Positions 28,449 through 37,325 of a stretch of 64,000 bases of DNA are shown in pieces. Position 1 is the first letter of the stretch, and every line of letters begins with the position of its first letter. The notes under the pieces are model-generated. The model did not search any database. It saw nothing but the letters and a program-made list of their open reading frames with translations, and was not told where the DNA came from. This DNA comes from Paenibacillus sp. 1781tsa1 (lineage in GTDB: Bacteria > Bacillota > Bacilli > Paenibacillales > Paenibacillaceae), in the NCBI RefSeq assembly GCF_024159265.1, contig NZ_JAMYWY010000001.1, positions 2,418,001-2,482,000 on the forward strand, given 5' to 3'. Both the position numbers and the translations under genes were made by a program.

Positions 28449-28823
28449 ATGACTTATAGTATTATTGGTCTTGATCATATTCAGCTCGCAGCACCGGAAG
28501 GTTGTGAAGTGAAAGCACGTCATTTTTATAATACCGTGTTGGGCTGGACGGAGATTCCTAAACCCGAAATCCTAAGAAAACGGGGTGGTGTATGGTTCGA
28601 GTGTGGCAGACATCAAGTGCATATTGGAATACAAAAAGATTTCGTTCCAGCTACAAAAGCTCATCCGGCATTTCATGTACAGCATTTGGATCAGCTGCGT
28701 GAACATCTGATTCATAATCATATTCATATTGTCGATGACGGAGCAAGGGTAGAGGAGGGTGTAAGGCGTTTCTATATAAATGACCCTTTTGGCAATCGTC
28801 TTGAGTTCTTGGAATGGGTTTAA
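28449..28823 (+). CDS. VOC (glyoxalase/bleomycin-resistance-like) family protein
   Basis: 124 aa with two beta-alpha-beta-beta-beta modules. Candidate metal ligands are His in LDHIQLAAP, His in RHQVHIGIQ and Glu in GNRLEFLEW. Members of this size are often annotated as glyoxalases, but the substrate cannot be told from sequence; the DPFGNRLEF ending is common to the whole superfamily. AAAGGTGG precedes the ATG. Part of an insertion between trmD and rplS. Confidence 0.82.
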   Translation: MTYSIIGLDHIQLAAPEGCEVKARHFYNTVLGWTEIPKPEILRKRGGVWFECGRHQVHIGIQKDFVPATKAHPAFHVQHLDQLREHLIHNHIHIVDDGARVEEGVRRFYINDPFGNRLEFLEWV

Positions 28824-28973
28824 ATCATTCGTTTATAAAATCGTTTATGGTTGATGTGGACAATTTTGCAGCTTTGAACTTTTTTGCATAAGTACTAAAC
28901 AGGGTTGTAAAAAACAGGAATTTTATTTATGGTGAACTCAGCTGGAACTGAATAACAACTGAGGGGGAAGGTT

Positions 28974-30221
28974 ATGAATCATCAACCTTATGAAATCGCC
29001 AGAATAGATATTAGCCAAGCCGGAGAACGCTGCAAAATGCTTTTGGGAGATCTGAATGGAGACGGCAGACTTGAAATGTTGCTGGTACAGGCAGATGGAG
29101 GAATAGACGATCGGTACGTCCCGCATCAGGTATGCTGTTTGACTGCGTTTGATCTGGAAGGAACATTACTATGGCAGGTGGGAACTCCTGATCCCGATGC
29201 AGGTGGTCCGGGCTCAGACTATCCTGCTCAGATCGCAGATTGGGATGGGGATGGAAATAATGAAGTATTGTGTGTCATGGACAAACAATTTCTCGTGTTG
29301 GATGGCCGGACCGGAGAGATCAAAGAAACACGTGATCTGCCAAGTGATGAAGCGCATGACTGCATTATTCTTGCCAATCTGACTGGTAACCAGCAAAAAA
29401 TGGACATCATACTGAAAGACCGCTATAAGACGTTATGGGCACTCGACCATGATTTTAATTTGTTATGGAAGCATGAGGGGAATCCGGGACATTTTCCGTG
29501 GGTGTTTGATATTGATGGCGACGGCAAGGATGAAGTGATGGCCGGATATGACATGCTGGACCATGATGGGACGATATTATGGTCTTGTCAGAACTTGGAT
29601 GATCATGCCGACTGTATATGGTTTGGAGACGTTGACGGTGATGGGGAAGTTGAGGTTGTTATCGGTGGTAGTGTCACGGTCATGATGGACCGCTATGGTA
29701 ATGAGAAGTGGCGTTATGAAGATTCGATTGAATCACAGCATATTGCGTTGGGCCATTTTATTGCTGAAATGGAAGGTTTACAGATTGCAGGTCTGGACCG
29801 GATTGTCCGGGGCGATGAGCATGGTAAGGATGGGATGTTTATGCTGAATAACGCTGGGCAAGAAATATGGAAAGAAAATCGCACGACTCGTGGCTGGTTA
29901 ACTATTATAGAGCCTGTATGTAACTGGGATGAGAGTGGTCTCGATTATATTTTGGCGTATCGCCGAGGTGGGGGAGTGTTGCCTTCTTTGGTAGATGGAA
30001 ACATGAAAACGATTACCGAGTTCCCAAAAGAGGGATATGCGGTACATGCAGATCTGGTTCAGACCGGACAGGAACAGATCATCATCTATGACGATCAGGA
30101 AGCGGTGATTTACGCCAATTCTCCAATGACATTATCATGGGTGGATGCAAAAAGAGCCAAGCCACAGCCCAAAAGGCTGTATAACTCGACTCTGTATCCG
30201 GGCGGTGAAGTTAAAGTGTAG
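28974..30221 (+). CDS. FG-GAP/VCBS-like beta-propeller protein with Ca-binding loops
   Basis: 415 aa. At least four acidic calcium-loop motifs are visible: DLNGDGRLE, DWDGDGNNE, DIDGDGKDE and DVDGDGEVE, each at the end of a repeat, as in FG-GAP propellers and in the propeller of PL11 rhamnogalacturonan lyases (YesW/YesX). There is no signal peptide, so it looks cytoplasmic, which is unusual for this fold but matches intracellular YesX. The N-terminal fibronectin-like part of PL11 is missing, so enzyme activity is uncertain. ATG follows GAGGGGGAAGG. It converges on the deacetylase gene with a 3-base gap. Confidence 0.7.
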   Translation: MNHQPYEIARIDISQAGERCKMLLGDLNGDGRLEMLLVQADGGIDDRYVPHQVCCLTAFDLEGTLLWQVGTPDPDAGGPGSDYPAQIADWDGDGNNEVLCVMDKQFLVLDGRTGEIKETRDLPSDEAHDCIILANLTGNQQKMDIILKDRYKTLWALDHDFNLLWKHEGNPGHFPWVFDIDGDGKDEVMAGYDMLDHDGTILWSCQNLDDHADCIWFGDVDGDGEVEVVIGGSVTVMMDRYGNEKWRYEDSIESQHIALGHFIAEMEGLQIAGLDRIVRGDEHGKDGMFMLNNAGQEIWKENRTTRGWLTIIEPVCNWDESGLDYILAYRRGGGVLPSLVDGNMKTITEFPKEGYAVHADLVQTGQEQIIIYDDQEAVIYANSPMTLSWVDAKRAKPQPKRLYNSTLYPGGEVKV

Positions 30222-30224
30222 GCT

Positions 30225-31190
30225 TTACTGGTCATTCTCCGATGCGGGTAATTCGTTCTGCGGACTGGATTTGGGTTGAAGCAAGGTCGCCAAATCAGTA
30301 CCTGTCGTGACCGTCAAACGAGGCAGCTTCATGGGAGGGTCTCCTGGATGAACAAATCCGGAGCGTACGGTAAAGGCCATACGGTATCCATGTTGCTGTA
30401 ACTTGTAAATCATCTGTGTACTGGTATAACCAAAAGGGTACGCCAGATAAGGTGTGTCTATTCCGATTTGCTTCATTTGCTGGATATCATCATCCAGAAG
30501 GCTGGTGTCCAGACCGACAGGTACGCTGTTACCACAGCGTATAAATCCTTTGTGATGCAAGTTATAGGTATGACTGTTAAATTCAAATACATCAGTTGCT
30601 GCCTGCATCTCTGGCTTGGAGATGAAACTTTTTTTGGCGGGGTCAAACATCGTAGGCTGATCCTGAATCTTGCTGCCAATGACAAACAATGAGGCATGGA
30701 AATTATATTTTTGAAGCACAGGGTAAGCTAACGTATAATTGTTCTGGTACCCGTCATCAAAGGTAATCACAATAGATTTTTGTGGCAAGGAAATCTTCCC
30801 GCTGACATATTGCTCAAGCTGATCCAGTGTAATCGTACGATAGCCTTCATCGTGCAGGTATTTCATGTTTTGCTCGAAATCCTCCAGATTAATGATGGAT
30901 TTATTACCTGTCTCGCGATTGTTCAGTTTGGGTTCTATGTAATGATACATCAGTACAGGAACTTCTGTAGCAGCACCTTGTTCGATCTTGAAGGTAGAAC
31001 GATCCAGCACAGATGGGCTGGAGAAGTCAGTGTGTGACAGCTGGAATGCTTTGCGTTTGACAATGTCCCAGGATGTGCAGGCTTTGTGTGACAGTGCATT
31101 CGTTGGATGAGTTACGGCATATGCATATAGTGTAATGGAGCATGTGAGCAAGGCGAGTAGGGCAAGTGTGATCCTTTTCCAATATTTCAT
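30225..31190 (-). CDS. Polysaccharide deacetylase (CE4), secreted or membrane-anchored
   Basis: 321 aa. A lysine-containing start plus hydrophobic helix (about 6-26) gives a signal peptide or anchor. The NodB/CE4 domain (about 105-295) has motif 1 TFDDGYQNN (two Asp), motif 2 SHTYNLHH (zinc His) and motif 3 AYPFGYTS. It likely removes acetyl groups from peptidoglycan or another cell-wall glycan. AAAGGAGA is the ribosome site on the - strand. It points against the surrounding ribosomal genes, consistent with later insertion. Confidence 0.88.
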   Translation of the reverse strand: MKYWKRITLALLALLTCSITLYAYAVTHPTNALSHKACTSWDIVKRKAFQLSHTDFSSPSVLDRSTFKIEQGAATEVPVLMYHYIEPKLNNRETGNKSIINLEDFEQNMKYLHDEGYRTITLDQLEQYVSGKISLPQKSIVITFDDGYQNNYTLAYPVLQKYNFHASLFVIGSKIQDQPTMFDPAKKSFISKPEMQAATDVFEFNSHTYNLHHKGFIRCGNSVPVGLDTSLLDDDIQQMKQIGIDTPYLAYPFGYTSTQMIYKLQQHGYRMAFTVRSGFVHPGDPPMKLPRLTVTTGTDLATLLQPKSSPQNELPASENDQ

Positions 31191-31543
31191 GAGTCTTGAG
31201 GTTCTCCTTTTAAAGTGGTCAATAAGTTATATCATAGACGATATTTCTACACGGGAAGTTACAGTATTTTTTCCTGTATCAGGTTGACTTGCAGATGAGA
31301 GCATGGATTAACGGTCCATATGGGAGAATGTATTTTAGAATGAAGTCAACATGTGATGGATGAGTATCAGCGTTGCTGATGATTGATCAATAGGCATTTT
31401 GTTTAATTTCTCTTGTGTTTTGATATGCTGCGTGATACAATAAGTCTGTTATGTGGAATACGGCGGTCCTCTATGGATAATGAAGGAGACAAGGTGATCT
31501 CTGGAAGAAGTATGAACGCCTGTACGGAAGGAGGGAGTCATAG
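31191..31543 (+). other. Spacer upstream of rplS with promoter and leader
   Basis: 353 bases. The left third holds the - strand deacetylase start region. A promoter lies at 31413-31441, followed by a transcribed leader of about 95 bases before rplS. Many Firmicutes carry an L19 leader RNA here; I see a G/A-rich leader but could not confirm the fold. Confidence 0.5.
31413..31441 (+). promoter_or_regulatory. SigA-type promoter of rplS
   Basis: TTGTGT (31413-31418), 17-base spacer, TACAAT (31436-31441). The expected position for restarting transcription after the trmD terminator. Confidence 0.55.
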
Positions 31544-31885
31544 ATGAATATCGTTCAAGCGATTACACAAGAACAACTTCGTAAGGATATTCCGAGTTTT
31601 CGTCCTGGTGACACTTTGAAAGTGCACGTTAAGGTAATCGAGGGAACTCGTGAGCGTATCCAATTGTTCGAAGGTGTTGTGATTAAACGCCGTGGTGGTG
31701 GAATCAGTGAGACTTTTACAGTTCGTAAAATTTCTTACGGTGTAGGTGTGGAAAGAGCTTTCCCGCTTCATTCCCCAAAAATCGATAGAATCGAAGTGGC
31801 TCGCCGTGGTAAAGTGCGTCGTGCGAAGCTTTATTATCTTCGTGAACTACGCGGTAAAGCAGCGAGAATTAAAGAAATTCGTTAA
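31544..31885 (+). CDS. rplS: 50S ribosomal protein L19
   Basis: 113 aa, located at the 30S-50S interface. Family strings [27 protein letters not shown] and [16 protein letters not shown] are present. GGAAGGAGGGAG precedes the ATG. Monocistronic here, with its own promoter and terminator. Confidence 0.98.
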   Translation: MNIVQAITQEQLRKDIPSFRPGDTLKVHVKVIEGTRERIQLFEGVVIKRRGGGISETFTVRKISYGVGVERAFPLHSPKIDRIEVARRGKVRRAKLYYLRELRGKAARIKEIR

Positions 31886-32242
31886 TATAACGGATACCGG
31901 GAAGGGCTTGGAGACAAGCCCTTTTCGTTTTTGTCCGGGAAAAGTTGAACCGGAGGTACACTTCCGAGTAAAATGGTATGGCAACACATGCGGGGAATAG
32001 TCCGGGAGGCTTGTAAAATCAGTTATTGAAGTGCGTGTTCAAAAGACCGGTTTCAGTACCGACTTTTTGAACAATCTCTTGAAAACATTTGAATTGTGGA
32101 TTAAATGTATTGTAATGCTTGGTGTAAGATTACATAACTGATGTGAATGTTTTGTATCCGTCCTTTGATTTATTGGAACGATACAGAATGCTGGATGTGT
32201 GTACTGCTATAAACATGTACTGTGAAGAGAGGAAGATCTTGA
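31886..32242 (+). other. rplS-lepB spacer
   Basis: 357 bases. Contains the rplS terminator, a long hairpin at 32037-32072 (GTTCAAAA pairing with TTTTTGAAC, plus CGGT/ACCG inside), and an extended -10 (TGCTATAAA, 32205-32213) that may start lepB transcription. No gene seen. Confidence 0.55.
31899..31932 (+). terminator. Rho-independent terminator of rplS
   Basis: AAGGGCTTG-GAGA-CAAGCCCTT, a perfect 9-bp stem with tetraloop, followed by TTCGTTTTT. Confidence 0.88.
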
Positions 32243-32863
32243 ATGGAACAAGAAGTTCAACAGGACCAGGGCAATCCTGCCGAAGAGAAAAACAGTCGAT
32301 CCAAAAAAGCCAAAAATGAAATTGTTGAATGGCTCAAAGCCATTGTTATTGCATTAGTTCTCGTCATTCTGATTCGGTGGTTGCTCTTCAAACCGTTTGT
32401 TGTGGATGGACCGTCCATGCAGCCGAACTTTGAAACGGGTGAACGTGTGATCGTCAACGAAATCTTATATGATATCAGAGAACCGAAGCGCGGTGAAGTT
32501 ATCGTCTTCCACGTACCATCCGAAGGTCGAGATTTCATTAAACGTGTTATTGCTGTAGAAGGTGATACGGTTGAGGTTCAAGACGATACGGTGATGGTTA
32601 ACGGCAAAAAGGTTGATGAAACGTATATTCAAGGAGCCATTGATGCAGCTGAAGCCAATGGTGGAACATATAACGTGAAGGATTTCCCTAATGAGCAGTT
32701 CCCTGATGGCAAAGTGCCTGCAGGTCATGTGTTTGTCATGGGAGACAACCGTCCAAATAGTACGGACAGCCGTATGATCGGTTATGTTTCGTTAGAAGAT
32801 ATTATTGGTCGTGCAGATGTTATTTTCTGGCCGATTGGTGAGATTAAGTGGATTAACCACTGA
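32243..32863 (+). CDS. lepB: Signal peptidase I
   Basis: Removes signal peptides from secreted preproteins at the outer face of the membrane. 206 aa: an acidic/basic cytoplasmic start, one transmembrane helix (about 31-49), catalytic Ser58 in VDGPSMQP and Lys100 in DFIKRVIAVEGD, and the C-terminal box GHVFVMGDNRPNSTDSR. Size and single helix fit the Gram-positive SipS type. GAGAGGAAGAT precedes the ATG. rbgA follows at 30 bases. Confidence 0.96.
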   Translation: MEQEVQQDQGNPAEEKNSRSKKAKNEIVEWLKAIVIALVLVILIRWLLFKPFVVDGPSMQPNFETGERVIVNEILYDIREPKRGEVIVFHVPSEGRDFIKRVIAVEGDTVEVQDDTVMVNGKKVDETYIQGAIDAAEANGGTYNVKDFPNEQFPDGKVPAGHVFVMGDNRPNSTDSRMIGYVSLEDIIGRADVIFWPIGEIKWINH

Positions 32864-32893
32864 GATTGAAGTAAATAATGAGGTGAAGACAAG

Positions 32894-33757
32894 TTGACGA
32901 TACAATGGTTTCCAGGTCATATGACTCGAGCCAGACGCCAGATTCAGGATAAGTTAAAGCTCATCGACGTGGTCATCGAACTGTTGGATGCCCGTCTGCC
33001 TGTCTCCAGCCGTAATCCGATGATTGACGAAATATTGCTGGACAAACCCCGGATGATTTTGTTGAACAAATCGGATTTGGCAGATGCGAAAGTGACGCAA
33101 GAGTGGATTGAATATTTCAAAAAAGAGGGAATTACCGCCTTTCCTGTGGATGCCTCGACAGGCACTAATGTGAAAGACATTCCGGTACAGGCGAAGCTTC
33201 TTCTGAAAGAAAAAATTGATCGTCAACTGGCCAAAGGAATTAACCCTCGTGCGGTTCGCGGATTGATTGTGGGTATTCCAAATGTGGGTAAATCAACATT
33301 GATTAACCGACTGGCTGGACGGAGTATTGCGTTAACAGGAGATCGTCCTGGTGTGACGAAGGGGCAACAATGGATTAAGGTAGGCAAAGAAATGGAGCTA
33401 TTGGATACTCCGGGTATTCTTTGGCCCAAGTTTGAAGATCAGAATGTAGGTTATCGTCTTGCCGTAACAGGTGCAATCAAAGAGGAAATTCTGAATGCAG
33501 AGGATATTGCCTTTTTTGGAATCAGTTACCTGATGCGTTATTACTGGGACGCTCTGGAAGAGAGATATGGACTTCAGGATTTCTCCAAGGATGCAGATGA
33601 TTCAGACAGTGTTATTGCGATTATGGAACAAGTCGGCCGTATACGTGGTTGTGTTGTAAGCGGTGGACGTATTGATCTGGAGAAGGCATCGCGAGCATTT
33701 CTGCGTGAATTGCGAGCGGGTAAAATGGGACGTTTCTCTATGGAAGCCCCCTACTAA
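32894..33757 (+). CDS. rbgA: Ribosome biogenesis GTPase RbgA (YlqF)
   Basis: Circularly permuted GTPase essential for late 50S assembly. Motif order is permuted as expected: G4 LLNKSDLAD (about 54-62) comes before G1 [10 protein letters not shown] and G3 [10 protein letters not shown]. 287 aa, with N-terminus [18 protein letters not shown] start at 32894 with GAGGTGAAGA upstream. Next to lepB and near rnhB, matching the Bacillota order. Confidence 0.96.
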   Translation: MTIQWFPGHMTRARRQIQDKLKLIDVVIELLDARLPVSSRNPMIDEILLDKPRMILLNKSDLADAKVTQEWIEYFKKEGITAFPVDASTGTNVKDIPVQAKLLLKEKIDRQLAKGINPRAVRGLIVGIPNVGKSTLINRLAGRSIALTGDRPGVTKGQQWIKVGKEMELLDTPGILWPKFEDQNVGYRLAVTGAIKEEILNAEDIAFFGISYLMRYYWDALEERYGLQDFSKDADDSDSVIAIMEQVGRIRGCVVSGGRIDLEKASRAFLRELRAGKMGRFSMEAPY

Positions 33758-34221
33758 AAAATGGACTCTACACGATGAAGATCATTATCTTTATCTGTTC
33801 ATTTCATATATCCAAGTGCCGAAAGAAGCGGCCGTTACCGGATTACCGGGAGCGGTCTTTTTTTGTGTATAAAAACGCGGAAATGGAGCTGGACTTACGT
33901 TCAAAACGATAAAAATGGAAGAGGATTGAAGAATATTACGCTTTATGGAATTGGCTGATCCATATATCAGGTGCACCTAAATCGTGCTATGATAAATGGT
34001 GGTGCAATCTAGATTAAACGAGGTCTGATATATTCAATTTAAACCATCAAATACCGATAAATGAAGACATCACTATCTTTATTATTGTAAACCTCAAGGA
34101 AAAGATTTGCTGACAGTGACAGGTTGTACAGAACAAAGACAGAGGATCTACGTCTATATCATAAAAAAAAGTTGTAAGTGATACGCATGCTGAAAAAGCA
34201 TGGGTAGAGGAGATGAGTGTT
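33758..34221 (+). other. rbgA-rnhB spacer
   Basis: 464 bases. Contains the rbgA terminator, an extended -10 (TGCTATGAT, 33985-33993) that may serve rnhB, and a hairpin CATGCT-GAAAA-AGCATG (34186-34202) ending 5 bases before the rnhB ribosome site. No gene seen. Confidence 0.55.
33830..33864 (+). terminator. Rho-independent terminator of lepB-rbgA
   Basis: GGCCGTTACCGG pairs with CCGGGAGCGGTC (two G-U, one mismatch) over an ATTA loop, followed by TTTTTTT. Confidence 0.8.
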
Positions 34222-34923
34222 ATGGTTGGAATTAATGAAGAGATCGGGTTGAATCTACTGGATACCCCGATTGAACCAAAGAAGAAAAAAGAAGCCAGTG
34301 AACCGGGGGACCTGTTGCTCTACGAGCGAGAGTATTGGGACAGTGGATTTGAACGTATTGCTGGTATTGATGAGGTAGGACGGGGATGCTTGTTTGGGGA
34401 TGTTGTCGCAGCGGCCGTTATTTTACCCAAGGACCTCATTCTGGAAGGTGTGAATGACTCCAAGAAATTGACGGAGAAAAAACGTGATGCACTATATGAC
34501 GTTATTATGGAAAAGGCACTGGCGGTAGGTATCGGGTACGCGGATGCAGAGACAATTGATCGGCTTAACATCAAGCAGGCTGCGAGACTCGCGATGAAAC
34601 GGGCTGTTGAAGCATTGGGAGAAACTCCTGATTATATGCTGGTGGATGCCGAGAAGGTGGATGTGAATGTACCTCAACTGTCCATTATTAAAGGGGATGC
34701 CAATAGTCAATCGATCGCAGCGGCTTCTATTATTGCCAAGGTAACGCGAGATCGACTCTGTAAGGAAGAATGGGATACGTTATATCCGGAATATGGTCTG
34801 TCGATACATAAAGGATACGCAACAAAAGTTCATCGGGAGCAGATTATGGCTTTGGGGGCAACCCCAATGCATCGACGCAGTTTTCTGGGCAATCTGCTTG
34901 GTGAGCAGCAATCGTTGTTTTAA
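34222..34923 (+). CDS. rnhB: Ribonuclease HII
   Basis: Removes RNA from RNA-DNA hybrids and misincorporated ribonucleotides. About 233 aa. Catalytic acidic residues appear in GIDEVGRGCLFGDVVAAAV, NDSKKLTEKKR and MLVDAEKVD; the family's SIIAKVTRDR and HKGYATKVHRE follow. The N-terminal 40 residues are a lysine/glutamate-rich extension. GAGGAG (34207-34212) touches the first in-frame ATG (34213), so ATG 34222 is preferred. Confidence 0.95.
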   Translation: MVGINEEIGLNLLDTPIEPKKKKEASEPGDLLLYEREYWDSGFERIAGIDEVGRGCLFGDVVAAAVILPKDLILEGVNDSKKLTEKKRDALYDVIMEKALAVGIGYADAETIDRLNIKQAARLAMKRAVEALGETPDYMLVDAEKVDVNVPQLSIIKGDANSQSIAAASIIAKVTRDRLCKEEWDTLYPEYGLSIHKGYATKVHREQIMALGATPMHRRSFLGNLLGEQQSLF

Positions 34924-34953
34924 TACAGGCTTGAAGGAAGGAGGGGGAGAAAT

Positions 34954-37017
34954 TTGAATATCGGTTCCGTAATTAAGGGATTATTGGGAGATGGCAAGCC
35001 AGGGAATGCCAAGCCGCTTGAATTAAAGGAAGGTCAGGTGGTTCGTGGCTCCGTGATAAGTGTATCCGATGATGGAGGGGATGCGGTTCTGCAGATTCAA
35101 GGTGTGCAGGTGCGCGCCAAATTGGAGACTCCACTCCGTCCGGGTGAGACCACATTGCTTCAAGTACAGCCTCCAGGTGAAAATGGCATAACGGTCATGA
35201 AGCCTCTGGCGGGTACACTTGCTGAACTGCCACAAGCTTCGTTGAATAACCTGCTTCAGGATGTAGGACTGCCGGATACAAAAGGGAACCGGGAACTGTT
35301 GCTTGCCATGCAGCGTAGCGGTTTGCCGCTCACCAAGGATAATGTGGCTATGGTCCAGAATATGATGACTGCCAAACCTGCACAGGTCCCTGTGGAAGAA
35401 TGGGTGCAGGCGACGGGAATTGCTTTTCAGCGTGGTCTTCCGGTTACGGCGGAAACGGTAAAAGGATTACACCAGACGGTGTTTGGCCCCCCTCTGCACC
35501 AGTTGTTAAGTGGGTTGGCTGATCAGTTGGAAACGATGCTGACTCAAACAACAGGTAAACCGGTACTGACTGGAGAACAATCTGCTACGTTGAAACCAGC
35601 AGTCATGACTGGTGTACCTGTATTGCCGAATACAGCGCAGATGGAAGAAGGAATGGCTTCATCAGGCAATGGTCGTCAGGTAGCTGGAACTGGAACTGGA
35701 GCACCTGCTTTGTCGACGCAACAAGGCCAAGCAGCGTTAGCAGGAGCAACCTCCATGACGGATGTTGGGGCGGAGGATACAGGTACTGCGGTGAAAGGAA
35801 ACCTGCAGACTGGTGGAGGTACAGCGAATGCTGAAGCCGCGACAAAGGCAGTTGCCAGCAACGTTGAAACGGCTGGCAAAGGGGGCACGGGTATTCCGTC
35901 TGGAACCGGAATACCTGGAGAGAGCCCGCGCGGGGCTGACGCGGGCCAAGCTGGGAGCCGCCCGGGCACACCAGGGGCGGCAGCTGAATCTGTGGCTGGC
36001 CGTGCAAGTGCAGGCCAGCCTGAAGCAAGCGCGGCCGGCCGGACTGACGGCCGCGCTGAAACGCCTGCTGCTGCGGGGACGCCGTCCGCAGCAGGCCAGG
36101 CGGCGCCAGCAGCGCCTACGGCAGCGCAGCTGGCGCCCAAGCTGCTGGCGCTGCTGGACGCACTGCGCAGCGCGTCCACTGCCGCACCGGCACAGCCTGG
36201 TGCGGCAGCACAGGCCGCCCCTGCATCGCAGGGCGGCCAGGCGGCTGCGGCTGCCGGAGGCGTGCCGCAGCCAATGCCAGCCGGCGCTGATGCGCCGCCG
36301 GCTGGCGGTAATGCCGCAGCACCTGCGGGAGCTGCGGCAGTGCACGCGCCTGTCACCCACGAGGGGGACCCGTGGGTGGGGCGCGTGCTAAAGCTGCTCG
36401 GTGCGGAGCACGAGCAGCAGGCCGTTCACGGCGCGGCAGCGCAGCCGCGCGTGGGGGATGCGGCGAGTCCGGCGAATGCGGACACGCTGAAGGGCTTGCT
36501 GCTGCAGCTTGCCAGCAGCGAAGGTGCACCGGCGGCGCTTAAGGATGCCGCCGGACAGGCCGTGCAATATCTGACAGGTCAGCAGTTATTGCTAACGACA
36601 GATCGCAGTGCCACATTTGCACAGATGCACTGGTTTATTCCGATTACTGGACCGGATGGGGAAGAAACGGCATCTGTTCAGATTCAGTCACGTCGTGGAC
36701 CACGCGGAGAGCTGGATGCGTCCAACTGCCGTCTATGGTTCGATCTGGACATGAAAAGTCTTGGGCCAACGCTCGTAGATGTACATGTGGTTAACAACAT
36801 TGTCAGCTTACGAGTATTAAATGATCGCGAAGGAATGGGACCGCTTCTGGAGAGCGGACGAGAGGTAATCCATCAGGCATTGGACAAGCTGGGTTATCAA
36901 CTGCTGACTTTCAAGTCAGAACCGTGGCCTGTAGGCCAAGAACCGGGTGCGGAACGAAAAACGAAGGCCTCGGACTATAGTCCTGAACGATACAAAGGGG
37001 TGGACTTGAAAGTATGA
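34954..37017 (+). CDS. ylqG: YlqG-like protein with FliK-type C-terminal domain and Ala/Pro-rich linker
   Basis: 687 aa. The N-terminal part has a beta-rich segment (VVRGSVISVSDDGGDAVLQ). Residues about 210-560 are low-complexity Ala/Gly/Pro/Gln, encoded by very GC-rich DNA (about 35900-36540). The C-terminus (about 560-670, with DLDMKSLGPTLVDVHVV) looks like the Flg_hook domain of FliK. Position between rnhB and ylqH matches B. subtilis ylqG. The function is not established; a link to flagellar-type export is inferred from the FliK- and FlhB-like pairing. TTG start after AAGGAGGGGG. It overlaps ylqH by 4 bases. Confidence 0.8.
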   Translation: MNIGSVIKGLLGDGKPGNAKPLELKEGQVVRGSVISVSDDGGDAVLQIQGVQVRAKLETPLRPGETTLLQVQPPGENGITVMKPLAGTLAELPQASLNNLLQDVGLPDTKGNRELLLAMQRSGLPLTKDNVAMVQNMMTAKPAQVPVEEWVQATGIAFQRGLPVTAETVKGLHQTVFGPPLHQLLSGLADQLETMLTQTTGKPVLTGEQSATLKPAVMTGVPVLPNTAQMEEGMASSGNGRQVAGTGTGAPALSTQQGQAALAGATSMTDVGAEDTGTAVKGNLQTGGGTANAEAATKAVASNVETAGKGGTGIPSGTGIPGESPRGADAGQAGSRPGTPGAAAESVAGRASAGQPEASAAGRTDGRAETPAAAGTPSAAGQAAPAAPTAAQLAPKLLALLDALRSASTAAPAQPGAAAQAAPASQGGQAAAAAGGVPQPMPAGADAPPAGGNAAAPAGAAAVHAPVTHEGDPWVGRVLKLLGAEHEQQAVHGAAAQPRVGDAASPANADTLKGLLLQLASSEGAPAALKDAAGQAVQYLTGQQLLLTTDRSATFAQMHWFIPITGPDGEETASVQIQSRRGPRGELDASNCRLWFDLDMKSLGPTLVDVHVVNNIVSLRVLNDREGMGPLLESGREVIHQALDKLGYQLLTFKSEPWPVGQEPGAERKTKASDYSPERYKGVDLKV

Positions 37018-37325
37018 AAGACGAGTCGTCACAACCGGACCTGCTCTCCAAAAAGGCGGTTGCCCTAAAATATGTCCCTGGAGAGAGCGAAGCGCCTGTT
37101 GTTGTAGCCAAGGGGCGCGGCAAAGTGGCAGAAGCCATTCTGGATAAAGCCAGAGAAAACGGCGTAGCTGTTCAGGAGGATGCAGCACTTGTGGAGGTGC
37201 TCTCCAAGTTGGATCTGGATGAACAGATTCCAGCTGAACTGTATCAACTGGTCGCGGAAGTACTCACGTATGTCTACCGTGCAGATCGAATAGCATCAGG
37301 ACGTGAGGAAAATGAGTCATGGTAG
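37014..37325 (+). CDS. ylqH: FlhB C-terminal-like protein (YlqH)
   Basis: 103 aa, resembling only the cytoplasmic C-terminal domain of FlhB/EscU export proteins (VALKYVPGESEAPVVVAKG, DEQIPAELYQLVAEVLTYVYR). The NPTH autocleavage site is not present, since the protein starts just after the equivalent position. Coupled to ylqG (ATGA overlap) and overlaps the next gene by 7 bases, so the three form one operon. Confidence 0.88.
   Translation: MKDESSQPDLLSKKAVALKYVPGESEAPVVVAKGRGKVAEAILDKARENGVAVQEDAALVEVLSKLDLDEQIPAELYQLVAEVLTYVYRADRIASGREENESW

Noticed and set aside
31442..31543. Confident call of an L19 leader RNA
   Set aside because: The position is right but I could not establish the conserved fold by eye; mentioned only as a possibility in the spacer entry.
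35676..36356. Long open frames on both strands in the GC-rich part of ylqG
   Set aside because: Stop codons are rare by composition in GC-rich DNA; the Ala/Pro/Arg products are artefacts of the low-complexity region.
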